This document shows positions 1 through 6,132 of a DNA stretch of 6,607 nucleotides, in pieces; position 1 is the stretch's first letter; the number at the start of each line of letters is the position of its first letter. The notes under the pieces are model-generated. The model was not told the origin of the DNA and did not search any database. It saw nothing but the letters and a program-made list of their open reading frames with translations. The position numbers and the translations under genes are program-made. The stretch covers positions 1 to 6,607 of the forward strand of contig CALRZT010000298.1 in NCBI GenBank assembly GCA_943372725.1. Direction: 5' to 3'. This stretch comes from CAMDHY01 sp943372725 (lineage in GTDB: Bacteria > Pseudomonadota > Alphaproteobacteria > Rhizobiales > Segnochrobactraceae).

Positions 1-29
1 CGTTCGCCTTTCCGGGGGTGGACGACTGA
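1..29 (+). CDS. 3' end of upstream gene, probably the NlpC/P60 tail peptidase (GTA gp14-like), partial
   Basis: Only the last eight codons and a TGA stop (27-29) are present, reading FAFPGVDD. The stop shares its final A with the ATG of the next gene (TGATG), as expected for neighbours in one operon. In RcGTA-type clusters the gene directly before the gp15 megatron is a small NlpC/P60 cell-wall peptidase whose C-terminus is short and hydrophobic, and the visible tail is compatible with that. The identity rests on gene order rather than on this fragment, which is too short to diagnose a family. The reading frame itself is well supported by the overlap. Confidence 0.5.
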
Positions 30-3000
30 TGGCGACGTTGGTGCTGCAGACGGCCGGGGCGGCGGCGGGGGCGCTGTTCGGGCCGGTGGGGGCGGCGGTC
101 GGGCGCGCCGTCGGCGGGCTCGCAGGCGCGGTGATCGACCGGGCGCTGATCCCCGGCGAGCGGTCGCGCGGGCCGCGGCTCGAGAGCCTCGACGTGCAGA
201 CCTCGACGGAGGGCGCGCCGGTGCCGCGCGTCTACGGGCGGGTGCGGATCGCCGGCCAGGTGATCTGGGCGACCCGGCTCGAGGAGGAGACGCGCGAGGA
301 GGGCGGCGGCGGCAAGGGCCTCGGCGGCGCGCAGCGCAGCTACCGCTACTTCGCGAACTTCGCGGTGGGGCTCTGCGAGGGCAAGGTCGACCGCATTGGC
401 CGGGTGTGGGCGGACGGCAAGCCGCTCGACCTCGCCGGCGTGACGATGCGCCGATACCGCGGCGGCGAGTTCCAGGAACCGGACCCGCTGATCGAGGCGA
501 AGCAGGGCGACGCCCCGGCCTATCGCGGCCTCGCCTACGTGGTGTTCGAGCGGCTGCCGCTCGACCCCTACGGCAACCGCCTGCCGCAGCTGACCTTCGA
601 GGTGATCCGCGCCGTCGATGCGCTGGAGGGGATGGTGCAGGCGGTGACGCTGATCCCCGGCGCGACGGAGTTCGGCTACGCGACCGAGGCCGTGACGCGC
701 GAGGGCGCGCCGGGGGTGACGATCGCCGACAACCGCCACGTCGGCACGGCGGAAAGCGACTTCGAGGCGGCGATCGACGAACTCGTCGATCTCTGCCCGG
801 CGCTCGAACGGGTAGCGCTCGTGGTCGCCTGGTTCGCCGACGACCTCAGGGCCGGACACTGCCGGCCGCGGCCGAAGATCGAGGACGCCGACCGCCGCAC
901 GCGCGGGGCGACCTGGGAGGTCGACGGCGTCACCCGCGACGAGGCCGAGGCGACGAGCCGGGTCGCGGGGCGGCCGGCCTATGGCGGCACGCCCTCCGAC
1001 GACAGCGTGACGGCGGCGATCCGCTCGCTCAACGCGCGCGGGCTGAAGGTGACCTTCTATCCGTTCCTGCTGATGGACGTGCCGCCGGGCAACGACCTGC
1101 CGGACCCGTGGGGCGGCGGCGAGCAGGCGGCGTTCCCCTGGCGGGGGCGGATCACCGTGCACCCGGCGCCGGGGCGGCCGGGGTCTCCGGACGGCACCGG
1201 CGACGCCGCAGACGAGATCGCCGGCTTCGTCGGCGAGGCCGTGGCGGCCGACTTCGACATCGACGGCGACCGGGTCCGCTATACCGGGGCGGCGGAGTGG
1301 TCGTGGCGGCGGATGATCCTGCACTACGCGCACCTGTGCACGGTGGCGGGCGGGGTCGACGCCTTCCTGATCGGCTCGGAGCTGATCGGGCTCACGACGG
1401 TGCGCTCGGCGCGGCGGGAGTTTCCGTTCGTGCAGGCGCTCCGGGACCTCGCCTCCGACGTCTCGGGCGTGCTGCCGGGCTCGACGCTCGTCTCCTATGC
1501 GGCGGACTGGTCGGAGTTCTTCGGCTACCGGCCGAACGATGGCAGCGGCGACCACCTGTTCCACCTCGACCGGCTGTGGACGAGCCCGCACGTCGATTTC
1601 GTCGGCATCGACGTCTACTGGCCGCTCGCCGACTGGCGCGACGGCGACCACCTCGACGCGGCGGCGGCGCGCTCGATCTACGACCCCGTCTATCTCGGCG
1701 GCAACGTCGCCGGTGGCGAGGGCTACGACTGGTACTACCCGACGGCCGAGGCGCGGCGGAACCAGGATCGCGAGCCGATCACCGACGGCATGCACGGCAA
1801 GCCGTGGGTGTTCCGCTACAAGGACCTCGCCGGCTGGTGGTCGCACCGCCACTACGACCGGCTCGACGGCGTCGAGGTGGAGGACGCGACCGCCTGGGAG
1901 CCGCAGGGGAAGCCCTTCTGGTTCACCGAGGTGGGCTGCCCGGCGGTCGATCGCGGCGCCAACCAGCCGAACGTCTTCGTCGACCCGAAGTCGTCGGAAT
2001 CGAACCTGCCGCACTTCTCCGACGGCGGGCGCGACGACGCCATGCAGCGGCGCTACCTCGAGGCGGTGCTGCGCCGCTTCGATCCGACCGTGCCGGGCTA
2101 TGTTGCCGGCGACAATCCGCAGTCCGAGGTCGACGGGGCGCGCATGGTGCGCCCGGACGCCATCCACTTGTGGACCTGGGACGCGCGGCCGTGGCCGGCC
2201 TTCCCGGCGCTGTCGGACGTGTGGGCCGACGGCGACAACTGGGCGCTCGGCCACTGGCTGAACGGGCGGCTCGGCGCCACCACGGTGGGTGGGCTGATCG
2301 GCGCCATCCTGCGCGACCACGACTTCACGGCCTTCGACATCGAGGGGCTCGACCGTGTCGTCGCCGGGGCGGTGATCGACCGGCCGATGGCGGCGCGGGC
2401 GGCGCTGGCACCGCTGGTGGAGGCTTTCGACGTCATCGTTTCCGACCGCGGCAGCCGGCTCGTCTTCACCGACGCCGACACGCCGCCGGTGGCGACGATC
2501 GCGCCCGGCGACTGCGTCGACACGGACGCGGGACGAGGCCCGCTCGTCCGCTGGACGCGGACGCAGGACAGCGAGTTGCCGATCGAGGTGCGTCTCGGCT
2601 ACCGCGACGTCGAGCGCGACTTCTCGCCGGCGGTGGCGGCGTCGCGGCGGCTCGCGGGCGAGACGCGCCACGTCGTTGAGATCGACGTCGCCGTGTTCGC
2701 CGACGCCGAGACGATGGGCCGGGCGGCGGACGCGGCGCTGTTTTCCCGCTGGGCGGGGCGCGAGCGGGTCGCCTTTGCGCTGCCGCCCTCGCGGCTCGCC
2801 CTCCAGCCGGGAGACGTCGTCACGGTCGTCGAGGGGACGGCCGCGACCGAGGTGGTGATCGAGGAGATCGAGGACGCCGGCACGCGACTGGTGGCCGCGC
2901 GGGTTCTCGACCGCGAGATCGCGCGGCGGCGTGGACGGCGGCGGCGTGGCAGCGGCGGCGGGGCGTGGCGGCGTGCGCGGACGGTGGCGCCGCCGCAATT

Positions 3001-3940
3001 CGGAGCGCCGGTGGCGATGATCCTCGACTTGCCGGCGATCGACGCCGAAGTGCCGGCGGAGCGGCCGTTCGCGGCCGCCTTCGCGCTGCCCTGGCCCGGC
3101 AGCGTGGTGGTGGAGCGCAGCCGCGACGGCGACGGCTTTTCGGCGATGGCGACGCTGACGCGGCCGGCCCGGATCGGCACGCTGGTCGAGCCGCTCGGCC
3201 CCGGGCCGGAGGGGACGTGGGATCGCGCCGGACGGATCATCGTGCGCATCGCCGCGGGGCTGGAGGGACGGACGGTGGCGGATGTGCTCGCCGGCGCCAA
3301 TCTCGCGGCGGTGAAGACGGAGACCGGCGCCTGGGAACTCCTGCAGTTCGCCGAGGCGGAGCTCGTCGCCGCCGACACCTACGCGCTGTCGATGCTGCTG
3401 CGCGGACAGTCCGGCACCGAGGACGCGATGGCGGCGGGTGCCGCAGCGGGGGCACCGTTCGTGATGGTGGACCGCCGGCTCGCGGCGCTGCCGGTGACGC
3501 GGGACGAACTCGGCACGCCGTTCCTCTGGCGCTCGACCCCGGCCGGCGGCGACCCGAACGGCGCGGCGGCGGTGACGGAGACGTTGGCGCCGGAGGGGCG
3601 GGGGCTCAGGCCGTTCAGCCCGGTTCACCTCAAGGCGGTGCGCGACGCCGGCAGCGGCGACGTGACCGTCTCATGGATCCGCCGGACGCGGGTCGGCGGC
3701 GACGGCTGGGGCGAGGAGGAGGTGCCGCTCGGCGAGGAGCGCGAGCGCTACCGCCTCGACATCCTCGACGGCTCGAGCCTGAAGCGCCGCATCGTCACCG
3801 GCGATCCATCGGCCGTCTATGCGGCGGCCGACCAGATCGCTGACTTCGGCGCCCCGCCGGCGAGCCTCGCCGTGCGCGTCGCGCAGATCGCTGCCGGTTT
3901 CGGCGCCGGCACGCCAAGGGAGGCGCTGCTGCATGTCTGA
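29..3940 (+). CDS. Baseplate/host-specificity megatron protein with glycoside-hydrolase-like TIM barrel (GTA gp15 / Rcc01698 family)
   Basis: This 1303-aa protein is full length for the GTA gp15 family (about 1,300 aa), which forms the tail tip and carries out receptor contact and envelope penetration. Residues 5-43 are a hydrophobic Ala/Gly-rich segment. Residues about 51-85 carry the family signature with VQTSTEGAPVPRVYGR. A TIM-barrel (GTA_TIM-type) domain spans about 415-730: it contains FLIGSELIGL with E451, VDFVGIDVYW at 522-531, and FWFTEVGCPAVD with E634, followed by NQPNVFVDPKSSES. A Phage-tail_3-type domain lies at about 770-950. An Arg-rich linker (962-984) leads into the Rcc01698-like C-terminal domain, with LLRGQSGTE at 1123-1131 and SLKRRIVTGDP close to the end. 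The ATG at 29 is chosen because it overlaps the upstream stop and follows GGGGGTGG (14-21) with a 7-nt spacer. The 3' end overlaps the next gene by 8 nt. The same domain order also occurs in prophages, so GTA versus phage origin is open. Confidence 0.95.
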   Translation: MATLVLQTAGAAAGALFGPVGAAVGRAVGGLAGAVIDRALIPGERSRGPRLESLDVQTSTEGAPVPRVYGRVRIAGQVIWATRLEEETREEGGGGKGLGGAQRSYRYFANFAVGLCEGKVDRIGRVWADGKPLDLAGVTMRRYRGGEFQEPDPLIEAKQGDAPAYRGLAYVVFERLPLDPYGNRLPQLTFEVIRAVDALEGMVQAVTLIPGATEFGYATEAVTREGAPGVTIADNRHVGTAESDFEAAIDELVDLCPALERVALVVAWFADDLRAGHCRPRPKIEDADRRTRGATWEVDGVTRDEAEATSRVAGRPAYGGTPSDDSVTAAIRSLNARGLKVTFYPFLLMDVPPGNDLPDPWGGGEQAAFPWRGRITVHPAPGRPGSPDGTGDAADEIAGFVGEAVAADFDIDGDRVRYTGAAEWSWRRMILHYAHLCTVAGGVDAFLIGSELIGLTTVRSARREFPFVQALRDLASDVSGVLPGSTLVSYAADWSEFFGYRPNDGSGDHLFHLDRLWTSPHVDFVGIDVYWPLADWRDGDHLDAAAARSIYDPVYLGGNVAGGEGYDWYYPTAEARRNQDREPITDGMHGKPWVFRYKDLAGWWSHRHYDRLDGVEVEDATAWEPQGKPFWFTEVGCPAVDRGANQPNVFVDPKSSESNLPHFSDGGRDDAMQRRYLEAVLRRFDPTVPGYVAGDNPQSEVDGARMVRPDAIHLWTWDARPWPAFPALSDVWADGDNWALGHWLNGRLGATTVGGLIGAILRDHDFTAFDIEGLDRVVAGAVIDRPMAARAALAPLVEAFDVIVSDRGSRLVFTDADTPPVATIAPGDCVDTDAGRGPLVRWTRTQDSELPIEVRLGYRDVERDFSPAVAASRRLAGETRHVVEIDVAVFADAETMGRAADAALFSRWAGRERVAFALPPSRLALQPGDVVTVVEGTAATEVVIEEIEDAGTRLVAARVLDREIARRRGRRRRGSGGGAWRRARTVAPPQFGAPVAMILDLPAIDAEVPAERPFAAAFALPWPGSVVVERSRDGDGFSAMATLTRPARIGTLVEPLGPGPEGTWDRAGRIIVRIAAGLEGRTVADVLAGANLAAVKTETGAWELLQFAEAELVAADTYALSMLLRGQSGTEDAMAAGAAAGAPFVMVDRRLAALPVTRDELGTPFLWRSTPAGGDPNGAAAVTETLAPEGRGLRPFSPVHLKAVRDAGSGDVTVSWIRRTRVGGDGWGEEEVPLGEERERYRLDILDGSSLKRRIVTGDPSAVYAAADQIADFGAPPASLAVRVAQIAAGFGAGTPREALLHV
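3916..3923 (+). promoter_or_regulatory. Ribosome binding site of the DUF2793 gene
   Basis: AAGGGAGG lies 9 nt before the ATG at 3933, inside the last codons of the megatron gene. It is the strongest Shine-Dalgarno-like sequence in the operon. It fixes the start at 3933 over the upstream in-frame ATG at 3819, which would force a 122-nt overlap without a comparable site. Confidence 0.7.
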
Positions 3941-4634
3941 GACACCGAACCTTTCGCTGCCGCTCGTCGCGGCCGCGCAGGCGCAGAAGCATGTGACGGT
4001 CAACGAGGCCTTGCTGCTGCTCGACGCGCTCTCTTCGCTGCGGCTCGAGAGCGTGGTCGAGACGGCGCCGCCGGGCTCGCCGGTCGACGGCGATCGGTAT
4101 GGCGTACCGGCTGGGGCGAGCGGGGCGTGGAGCGGCCACGCTGGCGAGATCGCCGTGCGCATCGGTGGCGGCTGGGTGTTTCGCGCGCCCGCTCTCGGCC
4201 AGGTCGGCTACGTCGCCGACGAGGCGCGGCTCGCGGTGTTCCGCCCCGGCCTCGGCTGGGCGAGCGCGCTGGCTGCGAGCCCGAACGGGGCGAGCCTCGC
4301 GCCGGCGGTGATCGAGGAGGAGGTGGCGCTCACGGGCCCCTTCGTCGACACCGTGGCAGTGATCCCGGCGCGGGCGCTGGTGCTGGCGGTGAGTGCGCGG
4401 ACGGTGACCGCCGTGACGGGAGCGACCTCCTACGACTGCGGCCTCGCCGGCGAGCCGTCGAAGTTCGGCGGGTCGCTCGGGGCGGGGGCCGGTGCTGCCA
4501 ACATCGGCGTCGTCGGGCCGTTCGCCGTCTATGCCGACACGCCCGTCCGCCTCACCGCCAATGGCGGCGACTTCACCGGCGGCGCGGTGCGCGTGGCGAT
4601 GCAGGTCATCCGCTTCACCGCACCGGCTTCCTGA
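3933..4634 (+). CDS. DUF2793 domain tail-fibre-type protein
   Basis: This 233-aa protein has a clear DUF2793 domain at about residues 5-88. Its hallmark is LPLVAAAQAQKHVTVNEAL (9-27), followed by a Pro/Asp-containing loop with DGDRYGVP (52-59), GAWSGHAGEIA (64-74) and GGWVFRAP (79-86). After VGYVADEARLAVF (91-103) there is a linker, then a second beta-rich domain at about 128-230 that ends in a Gly-rich stretch with GGDFTGGAVRVAMQVIRF. Proteins with this architecture are common next to GTA gp15 and in alphaproteobacterial prophages. From memory, the RcGTA tail fibre Rcc00171 belongs to this family. The likely role is a fibre attached to the baseplate, with the C-terminal domain as the receptor-contacting or trimerising part; that part is inferred. 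The start overlaps the megatron stop by 8 nt, indicating translational coupling. No enzymatic motif is visible. Confidence 0.9.
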   Translation: MSETPNLSLPLVAAAQAQKHVTVNEALLLLDALSSLRLESVVETAPPGSPVDGDRYGVPAGASGAWSGHAGEIAVRIGGGWVFRAPALGQVGYVADEARLAVFRPGLGWASALAASPNGASLAPAVIEEEVALTGPFVDTVAVIPARALVLAVSARTVTAVTGATSYDCGLAGEPSKFGGSLGAGAGAANIGVVGPFAVYADTPVRLTANGGDFTGGAVRVAMQVIRFTAPAS

Positions 4635-4690
4635 GCCGTCCGAGCGACCGATCCAGACAGACGCAACCTCTCGCAGACAGGAGCCGAGCC
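4635..4690 (+). other. 56-nt intergenic spacer, the only gap within the operon
   Basis: The spacer separates the DUF2793 gene from the spike-base gene, whereas every other junction overlaps. It is visibly less GC-rich than the flanking genes. It contains two direct copies of CAGACAG (4654-4660 and 4674-4680), whose starts are exactly 20 nt apart; the second copy runs into the AGGAG of the next gene. No hairpin with a T-run and no convincing -35/-10 pair is seen. It may simply be a leader, or the joint of an inserted spike cassette. Confidence 0.5.
4679..4683 (+). promoter_or_regulatory. Ribosome binding site of the spike-base gene
   Basis: AGGAG stands 7 nt before the ATG at 4691. It decides this start: the same frame is open for hundreds of bases upstream, through the DUF2793 gene, but only the part after 4691 resembles a known family. 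Confidence 0.75.
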
Positions 4691-4960
4691 ATGCCGATTC
4701 TCGATCGCTTCGCCCACCAGGGACCCGGGCCGGACGGCCCGGCGGTGCGCTGTTTCGCCGTCACCCCGGACGACGACGACGACCTGCCGGAACTTGTGCG
4801 CGGCCTCTATGTCGGCGGCGGTGGCGCCGTCGCGATCCACGACGCCGAGGGCGGCACGACGGTGTTTTCCGGCGTGCCCTCGGGCACGGTGCTGCCGGTG
4901 CGGGCGCGGCGGGTGCGGGCGACCGACACCACCGCGACCCTGCTCGTCGGGCTCGTCTGA
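4691..4960 (+). CDS. Head spike base protein, Rcc01079 (GhsA-like) family
   Basis: This 89-aa protein matches, over its whole length, the small spike-base family typified by RcGTA Rcc01079. It begins with DRFA (5-8) and continues with GPAVRCFAVTP (16-26), DLPELVRGLYVGGGGAVAI (31-49), a beta hairpin with TTVFSGVPSGTVLPVRARRV (56-75) and the closing ATDTTATLLVGL. In RcGTA this protein sits on the capsid and anchors a fibre that binds capsular polysaccharide; that role is transferred by homology. A run of five identical GAC codons (4769-4783, D27-D31) occupies the loop where relatives usually have one or two acidic or serine residues. It could be slippage-prone. The stop codon shares its A with the ATG of the next gene, which fits co-production of socket and spike. 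Family members also occur in true phages. Confidence 0.87.
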   Translation: MPILDRFAHQGPGPDGPAVRCFAVTPDDDDDLPELVRGLYVGGGGAVAIHDAEGGTTVFSGVPSGTVLPVRARRVRATDTTATLLVGLV

Positions 4961-5733
4961 TGCTCGGCATCGGACTGCCGGTGGGGGCAGCGGGACCCTA
5001 CCGGGCGATCGACCCGGACGCGGCAGCCTTCGCCTCGGCGATGACGGTGGCGCCATCGGCGGCGCGGGTGGCGCTGATCGACGCCTTCGTGCGGGCGATC
5101 AAGGCGGGCGGGCTGTGGTCCCAGCTCGACGTGCTCTACCTGCTCGCCGCCCATGACGAGCAGGCGGGCCGCGTCAACATCATGGCGCCAGGCTCGCACA
5201 CCTGCACGGCGGTGAACTCGCCGTCGTTCGTGATCGATCGGGGCTTCGCCGGCGACGGCGCGACCTCCTACCTGTCGACCGGGCTCAACCCGAGCCTCGG
5301 CGGGACGCGGTTCTCGCTGAATGACGCGGCGCTGTTCGTCTGGTCGCTGACCGACCTCAACGCCAGCGCCGCCGAGATCGGCACCGGCACCGCGACGCGG
5401 CTTCTGGCGCGCTCCTCCGGATCGCTGGCGGCGCGCGCCAACACGAGCACCACGACGACGGTGGCGACGGCGGATTCGCTCGGACTCGTCGGCTGGTCGC
5501 GCCGCAGCTCCACAGGGCACGACTTCTTCCGCGGCGGCACGGTGGTGGCGAGCCCGACGCAGGCGAGCGGGGCGATCAGCAACGACGCCATCCGCATCGG
5601 TGCCGCCGGGTCGACCTATTCGACACGGCGGCTGGCGGTCGCCGGGGCCGGAGCGGGGATCGACGGCGGCCATGTCGCGGCGCTGGCCGCGGCGTGCGAG
5701 GCCTATCTCGACGCGGTGGGGGCGCTGCCATGA
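4960..5733 (+). CDS. Head-spike or fibre protein with probable jelly-roll (LamG/ConA-like) receptor-binding domain
   Basis: This 257-aa protein is translated from an ATG overlapping the spike-base stop by one base (TGATG). Residues about 17-75 form a predicted helical N-terminal region: FASAM, then APSAARVALIDAFVRAIKAG and LWSQLDVLYLLAAHDEQAGRVN. This is a recurrent anchor in phage proteins usually annotated as hypothetical. The rest is Ser/Thr/Gly-rich and beta-like, starting with NSPSFVIDRGFAGDGATSYL (86-105), through LFVWSLTDL (125-133), to an ending of LAAACEAYLDAVGALP, which resembles the terminal helix of this phage family. From memory of relatives, the beta region is a LamG/concanavalin-like jelly roll that could bind glycans; this is inference. 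Position after the Rcc01079-type base suggests it is the spike inserted in that base, analogous in place to RcGTA GhsB, though sequence homology to GhsB is not claimed. No Shine-Dalgarno is evident, so expression probably depends on coupling. Confidence 0.83.
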   Translation: MLGIGLPVGAAGPYRAIDPDAAAFASAMTVAPSAARVALIDAFVRAIKAGGLWSQLDVLYLLAAHDEQAGRVNIMAPGSHTCTAVNSPSFVIDRGFAGDGATSYLSTGLNPSLGGTRFSLNDAALFVWSLTDLNASAAEIGTGTATRLLARSSGSLAARANTSTTTTVATADSLGLVGWSRRSSTGHDFFRGGTVVASPTQASGAISNDAIRIGAAGSTYSTRRLAVAGAGAGIDGGHVAALAAACEAYLDAVGALP

Positions 5734-5948
5734 GCGAGGCGAGCTACATCGAGCTGACGATGGCGGAAGCGGAGGCGGTGCGGGGCGAGACGAGCGCGGG
5801 CCACCGGCTCGATCCCGTCGAGCTCTCCGGCGGCACGTTCGTGCTGCCGGTGGCCGTGCTGGCCGACCCGGCGCACGGGCTGCGGCACGGCGTGCTGGCC
5901 GGGATGCTGACGCGGGCGGTCGGCGCCGAGGAGTGGGTGGGGGAGTAG
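5730..5948 (+). CDS. Small protein of unknown function, last gene of the particle operon
   Basis: This 72-aa protein was not recognised. The start at 5730 is chosen because ATGA overlaps the preceding stop, with a G-rich sequence (around 5714-5721) just upstream; a longer start at 5694 would add 12 Arg/Gly-rich residues lying inside the previous gene. The sequence is acidic, with a central segment LDPVELSGGTFVLPVAVLADP (28-48) that looks like two short beta strands joined by a turn. A predicted helix with HGLRHGVLAGMLTRAV follows. There is no signal peptide, membrane segment or cysteine. Tight coupling to the spike gene suggests a chaperone, an assembly factor or a small structural part, but nothing in the sequence proves any of these. 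Confidence 0.72.
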   Translation: MSEASYIELTMAEAEAVRGETSAGHRLDPVELSGGTFVLPVAVLADPAHGLRHGVLAGMLTRAVGAEEWVGE

Positions 5949-5953
5949 GGCTC

Positions 5954-6118
5954 CTCCTTTTCCCGGCTGTGCCCGGAGAAGGTGGCGCGCAGCGCCGGAT
6001 GAGGGCGGCGCACGCGGTGCGCCGGGGGCTGCGGCTTGTCGTGACGCCGCGCGGCTTCGCCGCGCGCCCTCATCCGCCCTTCGGGCACCTTCTCCCCGCC
6101 TTCGGCCGGGAGAAGGGG
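5954..6118. repeat. Mosaic palindromic intergenic element, RIME-like
   Basis: Between the convergent genes lies a nested palindrome of about 165 bp. Outer arms 5954-5967 and 6105-6118 match at 12 of 14 positions, with both mismatches allowing G-U pairing. GGAGAAGGTG (5975-5984) pairs with 6086-6095. CGGATGAGGGCG (5996-6007) pairs perfectly with 6065-6076. Local hairpins are nested inside: CGGCGCAC with GTGCGCCG (6006-6024), an 8-bp stem with a TTC loop (6048-6066), GCCC/GGGC with a TTC loop (6076-6086), and a 9-bp stem CCTTCTCCC/GGGAGAAGG with an inner 3-bp stem (6088-6116). The CCCTCATCCG...CACCTTCTCCC wording is typical of dispersed intergenic repeats (RIME and related) in rhizobial genomes, by recollection. 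The hairpins may act as a bidirectional transcription barrier or mRNA stabiliser, but no T-run follows any stem. Confidence 0.85.
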
Positions 6119-6132
6119 AAGACGGCGGCCAT

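Noticed and set aside
406..2679. Long second + strand open frame (757 codons) inside the megatron gene
   Set aside because: Its product is a low-complexity Arg/Gly/Pro-rich chain typical of an off-frame reading of GC-rich codons. The overlapping frame matches a known family along its full length.
2599..3378. Minus-strand open frame of 259 codons opposite the megatron C-terminal region
   Set aside because: Composition is Ser/Ala/Arg-rich without domain-like patterns, with no ribosome binding site and no partner gene on that strand. It is an antisense by-product of high GC.
3819..3932. Longer start for the DUF2793 protein
   Set aside because: The added residues are Arg/Ser-rich and off-frame to the conserved megatron C-terminus. 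The start at 3933 has a strong AAGGGAGG site, and family members begin near the LPLVAAAQAQ motif.
4807..5673. Minus-strand open frame of 288 codons opposite the spike genes
   Set aside because: It spans two well-supported + strand genes and their overlap, and reads as Arg/Gly/His-rich sequence without recognisable folds.
5928..5961. Intrinsic terminator for the particle operon (GAGGAG pairing with CTCCTC, followed by TTTT)
   Set aside because: The stem is only 6 bp with a 17-nt loop, and the T-run is four bases preceded by C. It overlaps the coding end and the palindrome. This is too weak to annotate as a terminator.
5949..6132. Prophage attachment site or tRNA gene at the end of the operon
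   Set aside because: No tRNA-like cloverleaf or tRNA 3' end is seen, and a single boundary gives no second copy to compare. The repeats present are inverted, not direct.
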